From contig JAUXWZ010000085.1 of the NCBI GenBank assembly GCA_030684835.1, forward strand, positions 1-64,000: a stretch of 64,000 nt of DNA, written 5' to 3'. Shown one piece after another: positions 1 through 8,249 of this stretch. Each line of letters begins with the position of its first letter. Position 1 is the stretch's first letter. A model generated the notes under the pieces. It was not told the origin of the DNA. It did no database searches and saw only the letters and a program-made list of their open reading frames with translations. The position numbers and the translations under genes are program-made. Source of the stretch: Beijerinckiaceae bacterium (GTDB taxonomy: Bacteria > Pseudomonadota > Alphaproteobacteria > Rhizobiales > Beijerinckiaceae).

Positions 1-1230
1 GATAAACTTTTCGGCGGTCAGATCTGGCCGGCCGAGATACCCCATCGCGACGCCGGGGCCGCCGATGAGAAGCTCGCCCTCCTGCCCCGGCGCCAGCAAA
101 TCAAGCGACTCGCTGGCGACGTAGCAGGTGTAATTGGGAATCGGCTGACCAATGGTGACGGGCTCGCCGACGCGCACTTCGGCAATCGTCGCGACGACGG
201 TGGCTTCGGTGGGACCATAGGAATTGAAGATGCGTCGGTCCGGCTTGCACCAGCGCGCGGCGATGGATGGCGGGCAGGCTTCGCCGCCCAGAATGATGAC
301 GCGCAAAGTCGCGATATCGCGCGGGAGCATCGACAGGAGCGTCGGCACCGTGTCGAGCACCGTGACGCCAGCCTGCTCCATCACTTCGGGAAGCTTGTCC
401 GCTTCGCCCATCGTCTCGGGCGTGGCGACGAAGAGACGCGCGCCAACAAGATACGGCACCCAGATTTCTTCCATCGACAAATCGAAAGCGACGGAGGCGC
501 CCTGGAAGACAACGTCGCTGGCGACGAGGCCATAAATCTCATTTGCGGAGCGCAGGTAATGACAGATGTTACGGCCGGTGATGACGATGCCCTTGGGCTT
601 ACCCGTCGAGCCGGACGTATAGATCATGTAGGCGGGATGATCGGGCGTGCAGCCAAGCGCGCGCGCGTCCACGCCGCTGAAGTCGCTAGGGTCGACGAGC
701 GGCTGCGGCAGAACAGTTTCGCAGGGCATGACGCCAGCGGCCTTGGCGGCGTGGTTATCGTCGGTGAGCAGAACGACGGCTTCGCAATCGCGCAAGCATT
801 CGGCGACGCGTTCGGCCGGCGCATCGGAATCGAAGGGCAGCCACGCGGCGCCCGTTTTTGCAATGGCGATCTGCGCGATCAACAGCTCTGTGCCGCGCGC
901 CATCCAGAGGCCCACGACCTTGCCGGGCGCAGCGCCCTTGCGGCGCAGGCCGCGCGCGACCGAAAGCGCGCGGGCGTCGACGTCCGCATAGGTGAGACGC
1001 AGCCCACCGGACACCATGCAGACAGAAGTTGCGTGCTCGCGCACGCTCGCGGCGAAAATCTCGCCCAGCAATTCGTCGCGCAGCAAGTGCGGCATGCGCG
1101 GCCCGCGCAACACGGCGTGCTGCGGAAAAGCCGGCGCGCCCTTGTCTTCCCGATGCTCGTCCAGAGCCATGTCCTGAATATCCGTCATGCCGTCATGCCC
1201 GCCGAACTGCGTATCGGAAAAGACGCGCAT
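1..1230 (-). CDS. Pls/PosA-like non-ribosomal peptide synthetase, adenylation domain (partial)
   Basis: The frame is open from an ATG at 1230 to the left edge (410 codons), so it is missing from the ORF track. It is an amino-acid-activating adenylate-forming enzyme. Visible A-domain motifs are the phosphate-binding loop YTSGSTGKPKG (about residue 220), the A4 motif FDLSMEEIW with the Asp that usually contacts the substrate amine, NSYGPTEATV (A5), and GELLIGGPGVAMGYLGR near the edge. There is no condensation domain before the A domain, and the SMEEIWVPYLVGA stretch resembles the Pls/PosA (epsilon-poly-lysine synthetase-like) family, where a carrier domain and membrane segments follow. Those parts lie outside the window. 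A GGGGAG ribosome site sits about 8 bases before the ATG. The family call is from memory of motifs; substrate unknown. Confidence 0.8.
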   Translation of the reverse strand, partial: MRVFSDTQFGGHDGMTDIQDMALDEHREDKGAPAFPQHAVLRGPRMPHLLRDELLGEIFAASVREHATSVCMVSGGLRLTYADVDARALSVARGLRRKGAAPGKVVGLWMARGTELLIAQIAIAKTGAAWLPFDSDAPAERVAECLRDCEAVVLLTDDNHAAKAAGVMPCETVLPQPLVDPSDFSGVDARALGCTPDHPAYMIYTSGSTGKPKGIVITGRNICHYLRSANEIYGLVASDVVFQGASVAFDLSMEEIWVPYLVGARLFVATPETMGEADKLPEVMEQAGVTVLDTVPTLLSMLPRDIATLRVIILGGEACPPSIAARWCKPDRRIFNSYGPTEATVVATIAEVRVGEPVTIGQPIPNYTCYVASESLDLLAPGQEGELLIGGPGVAMGYLGRPDLTAEKFI

Positions 1231-1421
1231 TGATGCGCTCCCCGCTTCCGCACGGCCAAATCCGCGCGGTCTCCCCCCGGCTGCAGTTCTGACGAGCGCC
1301 CCTCAGCGAAACCGGCAGCTTTGGCGCCGGCGCACGTCGTTACCACAACACAGCCTCACAGTCTCGTGAACTGCCGCGACTGAACGGCGGATGAACGTAC
1401 GTAATGGCCCGTCCCTACGGC

Positions 1422-2027
1422 TCAAATCCAGCTCATTTTGCCGTTAAGGAAAACGAGCACCCGGCCCTGCCAGATGTCGGCAAGCGCCGCCTGTTGCTCG
1501 GGCATTCCGCCCAGCATGGCCATAAGCGCGCGCGCGACCCCACCGTGGGAAACCACGACTGCGTCACGGTCGAGGTCGGCGATCCAGGGACGCAGCCTCT
1601 CCGCCAGCATGGCGTAGGATTCACCCTTGGGCGGCGTGAAACGCCATTTGTCGCCTTCCCGCCAGGACGCAGCCTCCGGCGCACGGGCCTTCACCTCCGG
1701 CCAGGTCAAACCCTCCCATTCGCCGAAGGTCAGCTCCACAAGCCGGTCGTCGAGCGCGTAATCGTGGATGGGCAATTTCATGGCGGCGAGCGCGATTTCC
1801 ATCGTCTCACGGGCGCGGCTCATCGGAGAGCACAAAAACTGAAGATTGGGCGCGCTCAGGCCCGCGGGGCCAAGGATGCGCGCGACCGTGCGGCCGGCCT
1901 TTTCGGCCTGATAGCGGCCCTTGGCGTTGAGCGGAATATCCTGCCTGCCCTGAAGGCGGCCCTCGGCGTTCCAGTCGGTCTCGCCGTGGCGCAGGAAAAC
2001 GAGACGATGGCGCAGCATGACGCGCAA
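1422..2027 (-). CDS. Histidine phosphatase family protein (phosphoglycerate mutase-like)
   Basis: 201-residue single-domain protein with the phosphohistidine signature LRHGETDWN near the N-terminus, an internal SPMSRARETM segment and a second catalytic His in VVSHGGVARAL near residue 165. These mark the cofactor-dependent phosphoglycerate mutase/phosphatase superfamily; the short length suggests a phosphatase rather than a glycolytic mutase. The start could also be the internal ATG giving MLRHRLVFL. It lies 22 bases downstream of fabI on the same strand, so co-transcription is likely. A fabI-phosphatase pair is, as I recall, common in Hyphomicrobiales. Its substrate cannot be inferred from sequence. 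Confidence 0.85.
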   Translation of the reverse strand: MRVMLRHRLVFLRHGETDWNAEGRLQGRQDIPLNAKGRYQAEKAGRTVARILGPAGLSAPNLQFLCSPMSRARETMEIALAAMKLPIHDYALDDRLVELTFGEWEGLTWPEVKARAPEAASWREGDKWRFTPPKGESYAMLAERLRPWIADLDRDAVVVSHGGVARALMAMLGGMPEQQAALADIWQGRVLVFLNGKMSWI

Positions 2028-2049
2028 AACCTCCGGGCGGGTGGCGCGC

Positions 2050-2886
2050 CTAATCCTTGACGACGGAAATATCAGGCGCCGCCGGGTTCTTCATGCCCAC
2101 GACGTGGTAGCCCGCGTCAACATGGAGAATTTCGCCCGTGATTCCGCGCGACATCGGCGACAGCAGAAACGCTGCTGTTTCGCCAACTTCTTCAATCGTC
2201 ACGGTGCGGCGCAGGGGCGAATTGTACTCGTTCCACTTGAGGATGTAGCGGAAATCGCCAATACCGGAGGCTGCGAGCGTCTTGATCGGCCCGGCGGAGA
2301 TCGCGTTCACCCGGATGGCTTTTTCACCCAGATCAGCGGCGAGATACCGCACGCTGGCCTCAAGCGCCGCCTTGGCGACGCCCATGACGTTGTAATGCGG
2401 CATCCACTTCTCGGCGCCGTAATACGTCAATGTCAGCATCGAGCCGCCGTCGGTCATCAGCTTCTCCGCGCGCTGCGCGATGGCCGTGAACGAATAACAG
2501 GAGATCAGCAGCGACTTGGTAAAGTTGCCTTCGCTGGTGTCGAGGTAGCGGCCGGTCAGTTCGTCCTTGTCGGAGAAGGCAATGCAATGAACGACGAAGT
2601 CGAGCTTGCCCCAGGCCTTTTCAATCTCGGCGAAAACGGCGTCCATGGTTGCCGGATCGGTGACGTCGCAATGGCCCGCGACAAACGCGCCAAGGCTCTC
2701 GGCCAGCGGACGCACGCGCTTCGCCAGCGCATCGCCCTGGAAGGTGAACGCGAGTTCGGCGCCCGCGTCATGCGCCGCCTTGGCGATGCCCCAGGCAATC
2801 GAACGGTTATTGGCGACGCCCAGAATGAGCCCGCGCTTTCCCGACAGAATGCCCGCTCCCGCCGCGCTTGTTGTCGCGTCTGCCAT
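2050..2886 (-). CDS. fabI: Enoyl-[acyl-carrier-protein] reductase (NADH), FabI type
   Basis: Catalyses the last reductive step of each fatty acid elongation cycle in the cytoplasm. The 278-residue protein has the FabI-type glycine-rich NAD site GLILGVANNRSIAWGIA, the HCIAF segment, the tyrosine/lysine pair in YNVMGVAKAALEAS and ISAGPIKTLAASGI in the substrate loop, matching the family length of about 270. The ORF track extends to a TTG at 2898, but the GAGGGG motif abuts that codon, whereas ATG 2886 leaves about 12 bases. It leads a probable two-gene operon with the downstream phosphatase. Confidence 0.95.
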   Translation of the reverse strand: MADATTSAAGAGILSGKRGLILGVANNRSIAWGIAKAAHDAGAELAFTFQGDALAKRVRPLAESLGAFVAGHCDVTDPATMDAVFAEIEKAWGKLDFVVHCIAFSDKDELTGRYLDTSEGNFTKSLLISCYSFTAIAQRAEKLMTDGGSMLTLTYYGAEKWMPHYNVMGVAKAALEASVRYLAADLGEKAIRVNAISAGPIKTLAASGIGDFRYILKWNEYNSPLRRTVTIEEVGETAAFLLSPMSRGITGEILHVDAGYHVVGMKNPAAPDISVVKD

Positions 2887-3064
2887 TAGCCGATCCAACC
2901 CCTCAGAAAGCTCTCTCGCGACCCTGTCGCGGTTTCCGGCTTAAGGGGTGCGCAGAAACAAGGCAAGGGACTGCGACTTAACTTGACGTTTGGAACACAG
3001 ACGCCCTCAACCGCATTTATTCTTCTGGCAAACGAATTTCGTCTCGTCCGAAGGAAAAAAAACG

Positions 3065-3571
3065 ATGTCGGCGAGTGCGTTACTGCAACAAGACCACGGG
3101 GAGTTCGTCACCTCCCTCACAAATTTTGCCGAAGCCCTATTCGGTCCGCCGACCGTCGGCGGGCAGGAAACAGCGTATCCACGGGGAAAAGCCGTCGCCG
3201 ACGCGATTAGTGCTGCGAGTGCTTCACAAGAGGTCGGGCAGGCGCGAATTTTGGCTTATCGGGCGATAGTGGGGCGCTTTCTTCGAGCAAGTGTCGACTC
3301 ATTGCCCCCCATGGCGTCCGAGCGGCAGGACCACCTTGCATTAACCGACGCCGATCTCACGATTGTGGCCTTTCATCAGCTTGCGCCCTTCGAAAAAGCA
3401 TCTTTGCTTCTAGTTGTAGTCGAGAACTTTTCTTATGCCGACGCCGCGACGGTGATGGACCTGGAGGTCGGCTCTCTCATTGACGCGCTAGCCCGGGGAC
3501 GTGAAGCCTTTGCGGCGCGCCTTGCGTGCTCGAAATTTGGCGGACGCTCGCATCTGCGGATCGTGGGGTGA
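3065..3571 (+). CDS. Sigma-factor region-4-like regulatory protein (lacks recognisable region 2)
   Basis: 168-residue protein. Its C-terminal half (LAPFEKASLLLVVVENFSYADAATVMDLEVGSLIDALARGREAF) follows the pattern of ECF sigma region 4: a helix, then 'SYADAATVM' where ECF factors have 'SY.EAA.iL', then a recognition helix. The N-terminal 80 residues show no sigma region 2 motif that I can see. Start chosen at ATG 3065, preceded by GAAGG; the 2990 start would add 25 implausible residues. It is followed after 5 bases by an anti-sigma-like membrane protein, the classic ECF/anti-sigma arrangement. It may be a degenerate or decoy sigma factor rather than a promoter-recognising one. Confidence 0.6.
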   Translation: MSASALLQQDHGEFVTSLTNFAEALFGPPTVGGQETAYPRGKAVADAISAASASQEVGQARILAYRAIVGRFLRASVDSLPPMASERQDHLALTDADLTIVAFHQLAPFEKASLLLVVVENFSYADAATVMDLEVGSLIDALARGREAFAARLACSKFGGRSHLRIVG

Positions 3572-3576
3572 CACAA

Positions 3577-3921
3577 ATGGCCTTAGAAGTTCGCAACAGC
3601 GATTTGTGCGCTTACGTTGATCAAGAATGCGACGATGACGAAAAGCAGCGTATTGTTGCGGCTCTCGCCGCCTCTCCGCAATTGACCGACCGGCTATCCC
3701 TTTGGCGGCGTAACGATGCAGCCCTGCGTCTGGCGCTGGCGGGTTTGGAAAACTCCGCGCCGCTGCAGATAGCAGAAATGGAAGCAACCGGAACGCGCTG
3801 GCGCGCAGGACGTCCTGGCACAGCGCCCTCCGGGCTCAAGGTCGCGGCGCTCGCCGCCCTCGCAGGGGGGAGCGGGTTCGCAGCCCTCGCATTCGTGACG
3901 TTCGTTCTGACCGCTCGTTGA
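3577..3921 (+). CDS. Putative anti-sigma factor, single C-terminal membrane helix
   Basis: 114-residue protein reading MALEVRNSDLCAYVDQECDDDEKQRIVAALAASPQL, the usual N-terminal pattern of small alphaproteobacterial anti-sigma factors ('L.aYVDgELd...r..Vea.la..p'). The C-terminus holds one hydrophobic segment (VAALAALAGGSGFAALAFVTFVL), predicting a cytoplasmic sensor domain tethered to the membrane. I do not see a complete H-x3-C-x2-C zinc motif. ATG 3577 was preferred to the track's 3526 start because the latter overlaps the upstream gene by 46 bases. Pairing with that gene is inferred from adjacency and fold pattern. Confidence 0.6.
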   Translation: MALEVRNSDLCAYVDQECDDDEKQRIVAALAASPQLTDRLSLWRRNDAALRLALAGLENSAPLQIAEMEATGTRWRAGRPGTAPSGLKVAALAALAGGSGFAALAFVTFVLTAR

Positions 3922-4023
3922 GTCGTCGGGTAGCGGTCCTTTACGAATCGTAAGATTTGTGGCGGATCTGCTTGTGCACGCTAAGCTTTGGCCTTATTAG
4001 GCCGATCTCAATTAAGGATTTCG

Positions 4024-4647
4024 ATGCGCCGTCCAGTTAGGCCATTCACTGTCGAACGCAAACGAGGCGCCCGCCCGGCGCCCGTTGCCGACACCCCATT
4101 GCTCGAAACGCCGACGCCGATGGCGATGCCAGAGCCGGCGCGGCAGTGGGCGCCGGAGCCAACGCGATGGGCCGCGGCGGAAGCGTTGTTTTCAATCCCC
4201 CCCGCGGACGCGCCGGAACCCGTTTTCGCAGAGCCGACAAACCTCGGGCGAATTTTGCCCAGTCTCGACGAGCCCGCCGCCCCTGCTTACGAGTTTGAAG
4301 CCGCACCCAAGCGGCGCGGTCGAAAACTTGGCTCACGCAACAAGACGTCGCGGGCGACGCGCGAAGGCCACGGACCCAAAACGCTCCAAACCGTCATGCG
4401 CAACGTCTTCGAATTCTGGGTGCGCGACGAGGAGGCCGAAGCGCGGGCGCCGGAAGCCGAGGCGGCGCAAATCAGTGCGGGGCACGACGTAAAAGCGGCG
4501 CATATGCCATCCCCTTCCGCCCCGGAGTTTTTCTCGGCGGGCGCAGTCCTCACGCGGGGAGCCTTGAACCGGCGCGGTCGTCTCGTGCGCGGGGATTTAC
4601 CGCGCGCACTCCGATGGCAGGCGCGCCTTCCGCGCTTCGCTCGCTGA
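4024..4647 (+). CDS. Hypothetical Pro/Ala-rich basic protein with AT-hook-like motif
   Basis: 207 residues starting at ATG 4024 with an AAGGA ribosome site seven bases upstream. Strongly biased composition: the N-terminal 90 residues are rich in Pro, Ala and Glu and look disordered. They are followed by KRRGRKLGSRNKTSRATREGHG, resembling the basic [KR]RGR-x-[KL]GS-[KR]NK core of AT-hook minor-groove-binding motifs, although the canonical GRP is GRK here. A short hydrophobic-aromatic segment (TLQTVMRNVFEFWVRDEE) and a basic tail (RWQARLPRFAR) follow. I do not recognise a family. DNA binding is a guess from the motif. Confidence 0.55.
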   Translation: MRRPVRPFTVERKRGARPAPVADTPLLETPTPMAMPEPARQWAPEPTRWAAAEALFSIPPADAPEPVFAEPTNLGRILPSLDEPAAPAYEFEAAPKRRGRKLGSRNKTSRATREGHGPKTLQTVMRNVFEFWVRDEEAEARAPEAEAAQISAGHDVKAAHMPSPSAPEFFSAGAVLTRGALNRRGRLVRGDLPRALRWQARLPRFAR

Positions 4648-4651
4648 AGGG

Positions 4652-5836
4652 CTAAAGCAACTCCACTGTCAGCGGGTTGTAGGAATAGAGCCACGCGTTG
4701 CGCTCCTCGCCTTCGTCACGATTGGCGAACGCAGCGCGTATCGCTTCCTGAGATCCCAGATGAAACAGCGTGCGGTTAGCCGTTGACTGACGCACGATGC
4801 GCGCCGTGCGGTCGATGCGATTGCGCTGATAAATCTGCAAGCCTTCCGCGATATCATCGGTTATGGCGAGCGCGCGTGTCAGCACCGCGCCGTCCTCAAT
4901 CGCCATTACCGCGCCCTGCGCCAGATAAGGCAGCGTCGGATGCGCGGAATCGCCAAGCAGCGTGACGCGCCGGGTTGACCAATTCATCGTCGGTTCACGC
5001 CGATGCAACGACCAGCGGTAACATTCGTCCTTATTGGCGCAATCGATGATGGTCTGAATAATTGGATGCCAGCCGGCATAATCGGCTTTAAGCCTCTCCC
5101 ACGGGTATTTCTGCGTCCACGATTCTTCCGATACTTCGTCGGTTTCGACGAGCCCGACGAAATTGAGAAGCGAGCCCGAGCGCAGGTAATAGCAAACCAC
5201 GTGGCCACCTGGCCCCATGAACACTGACATCACCTGCGGGAGAATATCCTTCGGTAAATTCTCGATCGGCACGACGATGCGCCACGCGCCATCGCCGGTG
5301 TAAACGGCGGGCGCGGCGCCAAGCATCTGCGCGCGCACGGCAGACTTGAGGCCATCCGATCCAATAAGCAGATCGCCGGTGGCCGACGTTCCATCATCAA
5401 AGTGCAATTCGACGGAGTTTTCACTTTCCACATAACCGCGCACGCGCTTGTTCAGGCGGATGACGTCGGGACGAAGTTCGCGCGCCTTGTCGACCAGGAT
5501 TTGATGAAAGTCGGCGCGATGCATCTGCGTGTAAGGCGCGCCATTCTTGCGCTCGTGCTCTTCCGCGAGCGAAAACTGCTGGATGACTTCGCCTGTGTCG
5601 TGCAAGCGAAACACGTAGGCGCCGGGACGCACGCCTACGGCGTCTATGGCGGGCCCAAGGCCCAGATCGCGCAGCACGTGCTGGGCGTTCGCGCTGATCT
5701 GGATGCCAGCGCCGATCTCGCCCAATTGCGCGGCCTGTTCGTAAATTTCGACGTCGTGGCCGGCCTTCATCAGGCAGCACGCGGCGGCAAGGCCGCCTAA
5801 TCCCGCGCCAGCGACGATGATCTTTCGTTTTTTCAT
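4652..5836 (-). CDS. FAD-dependent aromatic-ring monooxygenase (salicylate / 3-hydroxybenzoate hydroxylase type)
   Basis: 394-residue class A flavoprotein monooxygenase. It shows the N-terminal dinucleotide-binding GAGLGGLAAACCLMKAGHDV, the conserved second FAD/NAD contact GDLLIGSDGLKSAVR, and the FAD ribityl-binding GD motif LLGDSAHPTLPYLAQGAVMAIEDG near residue 295. The family uses NAD(P)H and O2 to hydroxylate phenolic rings. The sequence pattern is closest in my memory to 3-hydroxybenzoate 6-hydroxylase and salicylate hydroxylase relatives, but the substrate cannot be fixed. There is no catabolic operon around it, and it converges with the upstream hypothetical gene with a 4-base gap. An hmgA gene for the homogentisate pathway lies 8 kb away and is not obviously linked. 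Confidence 0.85.
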   Translation of the reverse strand: MKKRKIIVAGAGLGGLAAACCLMKAGHDVEIYEQAAQLGEIGAGIQISANAQHVLRDLGLGPAIDAVGVRPGAYVFRLHDTGEVIQQFSLAEEHERKNGAPYTQMHRADFHQILVDKARELRPDVIRLNKRVRGYVESENSVELHFDDGTSATGDLLIGSDGLKSAVRAQMLGAAPAVYTGDGAWRIVVPIENLPKDILPQVMSVFMGPGGHVVCYYLRSGSLLNFVGLVETDEVSEESWTQKYPWERLKADYAGWHPIIQTIIDCANKDECYRWSLHRREPTMNWSTRRVTLLGDSAHPTLPYLAQGAVMAIEDGAVLTRALAITDDIAEGLQIYQRNRIDRTARIVRQSTANRTLFHLGSQEAIRAAFANRDEGEERNAWLYSYNPLTVELL

Positions 5837-5948
5837 GGCGTGTGCCTATGCCCCCCGGCGCGAACGGCGCCAACATTGCGACGTTCTAGCGCGTGAGGGC
5901 GGCCGGGCATAGACCACGACAGACGCAGCCACGTGTCACGTGCCCTCG

Positions 5949-6905
5949 TTACATGCCCTTGCGCGGGTTGTAGGGTTTCTCGACCTTCAACTTGCGCATC
6001 AGCTCCTCGAAGTCGGAATCGAGTGGTTCGGGCATCGCGGCCCGCAACGTGACGAGCAGATCGCCAGCTGGTTTGTCGCCCGTTTTGGGCAGCCCCTTGC
6101 CGCGCAAGCGCAGGGTCTTGCCGGCGCAATTGGCGGGAACGTTCATTTCCACCGCGCCATCAAGGGTGGGCACTTCCACCGCCCCGCCGAGCGCCGCCTC
6201 GTATAGCGTCACGGGCAGGTCCATACGCAGATCGCGACCGTCGATCCGATAGGTGGGATGAGGCGCAATGTTGATCGTGAGGATGACGTCGCCCGGTCCG
6301 CCGCCCAGTGGCGACGGCTGCCCCTGCCCGCGCAGTCTGATCTGCTTGCCGGATTCGATCCCGGCCGGAATATTGACGTCCAGCATCCGGCCCGTGGGCA
6401 GCGCCACGCGGATCTCGCCGCCTTTGACGGCTTTTTGAAGCGGAACTGTCACGCTGGCGGCCGTGTCGTCGCCCTTTTGGGCGCCTTGCGGGCCGCCGCC
6501 TCGCCCACGGCCCATGCCAAAGAGGTCGGAAAAGATATCGCTGGGGTCGAAGCCGCCCGGATTGCGACGGCCTGCCTGAGCGCCGCCGTCATACTCGTAG
6601 TGCTGCCAACCGCCGCCAGCGCCCGGCCCGGCGCCCGCGCCTGCTCCGCCCCGCCCAAATCCTTCAAAGCCGGTATAGCGTGGCTTGCCCTCGGCATCGA
6701 TTTCGCCACGGTCGAATTTCGCCCGCTTTTCGACGTCGCCCACGATCTCATAGGCCTGATTGGCCTCGGAAAACTTTTCCTTGGCCTTCGGGTCCGATGT
6801 GTTCTGGTCGGGGTGATGTTTCTTGGCGAGCCTGCGATAGGCCTTTTTGATCTCGTCCGCCGTTGCGGATTTCGACACGCCTAGAATGGTGTAAGGGTCG
6901 CGCAT
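5949..6905 (-). CDS. DnaJ/CbpA-type co-chaperone (J domain plus C-terminal substrate domains)
   Basis: 318 residues. The J domain covers residues 1-70 (YTILGVSKSATADEIKKAYRRLAKKHHPDQN) with the HPD tripeptide that stimulates DnaK ATPase. A Gly/Phe-rich linker (GFGRGGAGAGAGPGAGGG) follows, then two beta-rich DnaJ C-terminal domains (VPLQKAVKGGEIRVALPTG, VTLYEAALGGAVEVPTLDG). There is no cysteine-rich zinc domain, so it is the type II/CbpA kind rather than DnaJ itself. Proximity to pdxH is a recurring alphaproteobacterial arrangement. It acts in the cytoplasm with DnaK. Confidence 0.92.
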   Translation of the reverse strand: MRDPYTILGVSKSATADEIKKAYRRLAKKHHPDQNTSDPKAKEKFSEANQAYEIVGDVEKRAKFDRGEIDAEGKPRYTGFEGFGRGGAGAGAGPGAGGGWQHYEYDGGAQAGRRNPGGFDPSDIFSDLFGMGRGRGGGPQGAQKGDDTAASVTVPLQKAVKGGEIRVALPTGRMLDVNIPAGIESGKQIRLRGQGQPSPLGGGPGDVILTINIAPHPTYRIDGRDLRMDLPVTLYEAALGGAVEVPTLDGAVEMNVPANCAGKTLRLRGKGLPKTGDKPAGDLLVTLRAAMPEPLDSDFEELMRKLKVEKPYNPRKGM

Positions 6906-7038
6906 GTGTTTATGAGCCCAGTCGGTCGGCCGCCCCTCAGGCGCGGCCGCATTTGTCTCGGCTCACATTTGGGGATGGCCGCTCCGCAATGCAACGGATT
7001 TAAGCGCAACCTTTACCGAAGCTCCAACCGAGACAATT

Positions 7039-7092
7039 ATCATCAGGCTGTTTTGCATCATCAGCCTCGATTGCATCATCAGCCCGTTTTGC
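7039..7092. repeat. Three tandem 18-bp direct repeats
   Basis: Copies ATCATCAGGCTGTTTTGC, ATCATCAGCCTCGATTGC and ATCATCAGCCCGTTTTGC run head to tail. The stop codon of the lipoprotein gene on the minus strand (7079-7081) falls in the third copy, and in that gene's frame every copy reads TGATGA on the minus strand. The array sits between the lipoprotein gene and dnaJ. Confidence 0.85.
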
Positions 7093-7612
7093 CGCCTGTC
7101 CAGGGGGAAACTTCGCCAAGCGTCCAGTCGCCATCCTTGCTGCGGCATGCAGAGCCCTGAAGTGAACGCTGCGGCAGCGAGCCCCCAACGGAAGTGAGAA
7201 ATGAACGGCAAATTCGGTCATCCACAGGCTTTGCAGCCCCCACCGGAGTGAAGGCGCCCCTGGCGCCCGATTTCGGATTGTCCCAGGCGACCGCCTCGCC
7301 GTTGCCTTGCGGATCAAGAGCCAGGCCAAGCGCGCCCTTGGCGCGGCGCCAGTCTTCGGCGTCCATCGAGGGCGACAGCGGGTTGGCCGGCGTGATTGAG
7401 CCGGTCACATCTTGCCGCGCCCCGACGAAGGACGGCAGCGGGATCGCCGAGCAAGAGCAAAGCGCCATTGCGAGCAGGATTATGAGCGAGCCGGATGCGC
7501 CGCGACTCCAGGTGTCATGCCGGGGGGGCGCGACACGGTAGCGGTTGGAGGCTATATTACCGTTCGCGGGGGTTACGCTATTGTACAAGATATACGACCC
7601 GTGGAATTGCAA
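7079..7612 (-). CDS. Putative surface lipoprotein, RT0821/Lpp0805 (17-kDa antigen-like) family
   Basis: The C-terminal region [24 protein letters not shown]...[21 protein letters not shown] matches the pattern I know from RT0821/Lpp0805 surface proteins. A hydrophobic stretch [13 protein letters not shown] ends in a plausible lipobox (L-C-S-C), so lipid anchoring in an outer membrane is likely. The start is uncertain: ATG 7612 gives an unusually long n-region, a TTG lies at 7588, and ATG 7468 would leave almost no signal sequence. It is divergent from pdxH, whose start is only about 20 bases from 7612. Confidence 0.7.
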   Translation of the reverse strand: MQFHGSYILYNSVTPANGNIASNRYRVAPPRHDTWSRGASGSLIILLAMALCSCSAIPLPSFVGARQDVTGSITPANPLSPSMDAEDWRRAKGALGLALDPQGNGEAVAWDNPKSGARGAFTPVGAAKPVDDRICRSFLTSVGGSLPQRSLQGSACRSKDGDWTLGEVSPWTGGKTG

Positions 7613-7632
7613 TCACAGCCGGGATCAAACCA

Positions 7633-8247
7633 TTGAACGAGTTAACGCTACGTGACTTCACGGACGCATCAGAGCCTTTCGCGCTGTTCAAGGCATGGTT
7701 TGCGGAAGCCTGCGAAAAGGAAATCAATGATCCGTCCGCGATGGCGCTTTCAACCGTAGATCCGGACGGAATGCCCAACATTCGCATGGTGTTGATGAAA
7801 GATTGGGACGAGCGCGGCTTCGTCTTTTACACCAACCGCGAAAGCGCCAAGGGGCGCGAGCTTGACGCGAGTTTCAAGGCGGCGGCAAATTTTCACTGGA
7901 AGTCGCTGCGGCGGCAGTTTCGCGTGCGCGGGCCCGTCGAACAGGTGACGGACGCAGAGTCGGACGCCTATTTCGCCTCGCGGCCCCGCGATGCGCGCAT
8001 CGGCGCCTGGGCGAGCCAGCAATCGCGGCCCGTGGAGTCACGGTTTGCGTTTGAAAAGGCGATTGCGGGCTACGCGCTGAAGTATCCCATCGGTGACGTG
8101 CCCCGGCCGCCCCACTGGATCGGCTATCGCATCAAGCCAGTGGAAATGGAATTCTGGCACGACCGGCCGTACCGTCTGCACGACCGGGTCGTTTTCCGCC
8201 GCGAGACGCCAGAGGCGTCGTGGGCGAAACAGAGATTGTTCCCGTAG
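7633..8247 (+). CDS. pdxH: Pyridoxamine/pyridoxine 5'-phosphate oxidase
   Basis: FMN enzyme making pyridoxal 5'-phosphate in vitamin B6 biosynthesis and salvage. The alignment-like pattern [59 protein letters not shown], the substrate-contact segment [16 protein letters not shown] and the C-terminal [18 protein letters not shown] / RLHDR cover the whole family length. The track's ATG at 7495 would add 46 unrelated residues. The family N-terminus begins near [16 protein letters not shown], so a TTG start at 7633 is preferred. It converges with irr with only two bases between stops. Confidence 0.92.
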   Translation: MNELTLRDFTDASEPFALFKAWFAEACEKEINDPSAMALSTVDPDGMPNIRMVLMKDWDERGFVFYTNRESAKGRELDASFKAAANFHWKSLRRQFRVRGPVEQVTDAESDAYFASRPRDARIGAWASQQSRPVESRFAFEKAIAGYALKYPIGDVPRPPHWIGYRIKPVEMEFWHDRPYRLHDRVVFRRETPEASWAKQRLFP

Positions 8248-8249
8248 AA

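Noticed and set aside
2990-3065. EcfG-type promoter (GGAAC-N16/17-CGTT) before the sigma-like gene
   Set aside because: GGAAC is present at 2992, but no GTT lies at the required spacing.
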